Shown here one piece after another: positions 61,076 through 64,000 of a stretch of DNA of 64,000 nucleotides. Numbering within the stretch: the first letter of the stretch is position 1; each line of letters begins with the position of its first letter. The stretch spans positions 1,736,001 to 1,800,000 of the forward strand of contig NC_052479.1 of NCBI RefSeq assembly GCF_009730915.1, written 5' to 3'. Origin of the DNA: Dioscorea cayenensis subsp. rotundata (taxonomy: Eukaryota; Streptophyta; Magnoliopsida; Dioscoreales; Dioscoreaceae). The notes under the pieces were generated by a model that saw only the letters and a program-made list of their open reading frames with translations, did no database searches and was not told the DNA's origin. Position numbers and translations under genes: made by a program.

Positions 61076-61434
61076 CTCACATGCAAGCATGGATGTTTGC
61101 TTGGGCCATATGAATCTATGATATAGGCTTTATAATTCACATGTCCTCAACTATTAAGCACTTTATTTATTTATTTATTTTTAATGCTAAGGTTAAACAA
61201 GTCATAGAAATACCAACCGTGTGAGTGTGAGCACATGTGAAATATTTTATAAAAAAATCCATGCATATATAGTACTAACATTTGATTTATTAATATTTAT
61301 AAAAAGATAAAAAAATTCATATCAAGTAGTTTTTTTATTTTATTTTTATTATATTATATTTAGTTATTGTCTAGGATCTTATGTTATCATATTAAACTAT
61401 TATATTTTTTTATGAATATTTATTATTATTATTT

Positions 61435-62360
61435 ATTTTAAAAAGTGGATAAACCACTTATATTATAACTCGAAAATGAAACAAAAACCCTCTAAGAAAA
61501 CGACATGGAAACAAGAAAAGAACTACAATACCACTAGATGTAGGTTAAGCAACAAAAGAAAGCTAAAATACAAAATACAGTGAAGAGGAGAACGACAGTT
61601 CCCTCAAGACCCCAAAATCGTAATACAAATTTTAGCCCATACCTAGGTCCTGAACATCCTTAAACGCTAGAACCTCAGCAGAGTTCGCAGCACGAGGTCC
61701 TAAGAACTCCATACTTGTGCGAATGGTCGCCATGGAGTCAGTCAATTTCTCTTTAGCACCCCTGTAACAGATGAGATCCAGGATAACAACATACGGACAA
61801 TTTTCAAAAGAGTAAAATGAGCAGGCAAGGCAAGATCATTAAAAATACGATCGTTTATAGCAAGCCACACATTCCACACAAATTGCTTTAGTAACTAAGT
61901 CTCCCATAACACTTGAAGAAGGCTGAACCGATATCCTCCACGACTCCCAAAGTGAACTCATCAAGCTAGGTCTCTCTGGCAAATGCCAAAGGTTGCAAAA
62001 ATAAGCCCAAACAAGTTTAACAAAAGGGCACTGCAGGAAGAGATGATCAACCGATTCAATCTCATAGTGACACATTAAACGGGTAAGCTGAGGTAGTAGT
62101 GGGGAGCTTGTTGCACTGTTTTTTTGCGAGATTCTCAAGAAAAAGAATTTTATTCTTCCACACGAGCCAGTTGAAAAGATTGATCTTCCGTGGGCATGTG
62201 TGACGCTAGAAAAACTTCACCACCGGGTAGCGCAATCCACCATCATTTAGAAAATTATAGGACTTCACCGAGAAGACCTTATTCCCTGTAAATATCCACC
62301 TTTTCCGATCACATGGCTCTTTTACATGCTTTCACAGGCGGTCTAAGTAGAGTCCAATAT
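61435..62360 (-). mobile_element. LINE fragment: 3' part with the zf-RVT region (pseudogene)
   Basis: The minus strand reads FSVKSYNFLNDGGLR, KINLFNWLVWKNKILFLENL, then MCHYEIESVDHLFLQCPFVK and LVWAYFCNLW. The C....E...HLF..CP pattern is the zinc-binding region found at the C-terminus of plant L1-like reverse transcriptases. After a frame shift near 61880 it continues WNVWLAINDRIFNDLALPA and LKIVRMLLSWI to the end. It terminates at GTGGTTTATCCACTTT followed by an AT-rich tail near 61430. Stops and shifts show it is inactive. The 5' part is missing. Confidence 0.8.
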
Positions 62361-63278
62361 CCGGGTTTATGAATATTTATGTAGGGTGATTAAATAAAAA
62401 TAAAAAGTAAAAAAATGAAATAAAAATAGACTATGACTCATGACTGACAGAGTGAGTAGGGATTTTTGGTGTTGGGTGTGTGAGCATACATTTCAGTGCT
62501 TGGTCTGGTCACTTGGCGGGCACTGATTTTGTATTGGAGTAATGAGGCACTAACACTCCCATGTCCCATTATACATCCACTTCATCTATGTAAAAATATT
62601 TATATTTATTAAAATATAAATAAAAAACTAGTGTTCGGCTACCGTGGTCATGTCAAAATGAAAATAATAATAATAATAATAAAATTTTGTTTAACAAAGT
62701 TTTACAAAAAAATTTTCCCCAAGTTTTGAGTGAAGAAGATTAATTAAAACATAGTTTCATAATTTAATTATTTCTTGATTTATTGGCATTAGATCAGATT
62801 TTCTATATAAAATGTTTATAATTTTCAAGTTCTTCATAATGAGAACACAAGTGCATTAAAAAATTAATTTTTTTATTTATACACATTCTTGATAAAACTT
62901 ATTTATATTATTAAAAAAAATATTTTATAATATTTAAACTAAAAACAATATAAAAGGATTGGTTGTTTCAATGATCCAACTGAAAAGAACCAATTTTTTT
63001 TTTTAGAATAATAGGTGACAAACGCCATTTTTTATTAATATAAATAGTACTAAACAATACTGAAGCCTGGCTGTACAATATATATACAGTATAAAAATCC
63101 CAGATGAATAATACATGAACAGTACATAAAACAGTACTACTGAGGGAGGGATTTGAATCCATGACCTTCCTATTTACACTTCGGTGTCATACTGAAAAAA
63201 ATCAATTTCAAAAACGGTTAAATTTTTTATTTTTAAAATTAAACACAGTTATATACATTAAAAATCACGTTGCTCACC
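62361..63278. other. AT-rich spacer
   Basis: No gene is supported. A short segment at about 63060-63180 (CTGTACAATATATATACAGT and repeated ACAGTA words) is locally palindromic. Confidence 0.5.
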
Positions 63279-63287
63279 ATCTTATCT

Positions 63288-63759
63288 CAGTGGTGTCAAA
63301 CGGGTCAGGCCTGGCCCGAGCCAACACGGCCCATGCACTATAGGGTAGCCGGGCCAGACGGCCAGCCCAACCACCAAGGTTGGCCCCAACACGTCGGGTC
63401 GACCCAGATATATTATATTTATATTTTTTTATTTTAAACCCCAAAAATATAAAAAAATGCCCTAAAATTGCTTAAAAAAATAAAAATATATACTAAAATT
63501 AAAAAACATAGAACTAAAAGCCTTATTGACTAAAAAACAAAAAATATACCAAATTTTTACTTACATTTACGTCTTTCGGCCCAGTCTGGGCTCAAAAGCA
63601 GCCACGAGTCAGAAACCCCCATGCCCAAAGACGGCCCGGGAGTAGGCTGGGCCCTGCCCGAAAGCACGGCGATCTTGTAGCATCTGCTTGGGGCCAAGCA
63701 CGCTCAACTCGGTCGGGCTGTCAGGCCCTGGGCGCTGACGAGCCCATTTGACACCACTA
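63288..63759. mobile_element. Non-autonomous hAT-like element of about 470 bp
   Basis: The ends CAGTGGTGTCAAACGGG and, mirrored, TAGTGGTGTCAAATGGG are nearly identical. They are flanked by ATCTTATC at 63279-63286 and 63760-63767, an 8-base target duplication with one extra base on the left. YAGTGGTG ends plus an 8-base duplication are typical of hAT transposons. The interior is rich in GGCC/GGGCC words and has no transposase. Confidence 0.85.
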
Positions 63760-63767
63760 ATCTTATC

Positions 63768-64000
63768 ACTCTTTACTTGTTCCTATTATTTTTTAATCTT
63801 TTTGCATTCATCTTTTCCATGAATGAATAAATGTGATTTATCAATTTTTCTAGAAAAGAAAAAAACATCACAATGAAAAATAACATCAAAGAACAAGGAA
63901 TTACAAAAAAACTACATGGCCTCCAAAAATAGCATCAAGATTGGAAATTACAAAGACATTAGATCCATAATAACAAGGACCAGCAATATAATACATAATC
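63768..64000. other. Right edge, possible LINE-like tail
   Basis: AATAAATGTGATTTATCAAT at about 63827 faintly resembles the GTGGTTTATCCAC motif at the two LINE tails. The similarity is too weak for a firm call, and the window ends here. Confidence 0.25.

Noticed and set aside
1..64000. tRNA, rRNA or snoRNA genes
   Set aside because: I scanned for A/B-box-like and cloverleaf patterns by eye and saw none that I could defend; a tRNA search program would settle it.

Overview
This is an AT-rich piece of a flowering-plant nuclear genome. The evidence is spliced genes with GT-AG introns, plant-specific families (NPF transporters, LURP-one-related proteins), telo-box promoters, MITEs, LINE tails and nested LTR/Mutator elements. 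The RAPTOR N-terminus and the NPF2-type cluster look monocot-like to me, but I cannot name the species. No bacterial, viral or organellar segment is visible.

Layout. (1) 1-2260 is AT-rich intergenic DNA with TA microsatellites and a strong fold-back repeat next to a promoter. (2) 2261-5784 (+) is a complete 10-exon gene for the RNA polymerase III subunit RPC4. (3) 7461-12603 (+) is a tandem LURP-one-related (LOR) cluster: two three-exon copies, each with a broken first exon, plus a relic of a third. (4) 13277-19176 (-) holds two intact four-exon NPF2-type transporter genes (NPF-A, NPF-B). (5) 19740-32830 is a nested transposon block. A Mutator-like element carrying Ulp1-protease remnants (21095-31596) contains an LTR retrotransposon (24743-31399) with 2.43-kb LTRs and only 1.8 kb of internal sequence. 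The block is bordered by diverged inverted repeats and a 41-bp minisatellite. (6) 34474-36544 (-) is NPF-C, a close duplicate of NPF-B with several frame breaks. (7) 39730-56566 (-) is a 23-exon RAPTOR gene, the TORC1 scaffold, with a telo-box promoter at about 56630-56812. (8) 56880-64000 is AT-rich intergenic DNA with a LINE 3' fragment, a duplicated 230-bp block and a small hAT-like element with clear ends.

How genes relate. RPC4 (Pol III transcription) and RAPTOR (TOR signalling) are both growth-related housekeeping genes, and both have AAACCC/telo-box-like promoter motifs. The NPF and LOR genes are local tandem families. NPF-B and NPF-C were probably adjacent duplicates later separated by the transposon block.

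Main caution. Most frame breaks in otherwise well conserved exons (RAPTOR, NPF-C, LOR1) are single-base length changes in homopolymers. The two LTRs also appear to differ mainly by small indels. This points to residual sequencing or assembly error at least as much as to real pseudogenes, so every broken-gene call here should be checked against accurate reads. I found no convincing new functional system. The most notable items are the nested transposon architecture, the short-internal LTR element, the Ulp1-carrying Mutator element and the promoter fold-back and telo-box palindromes.
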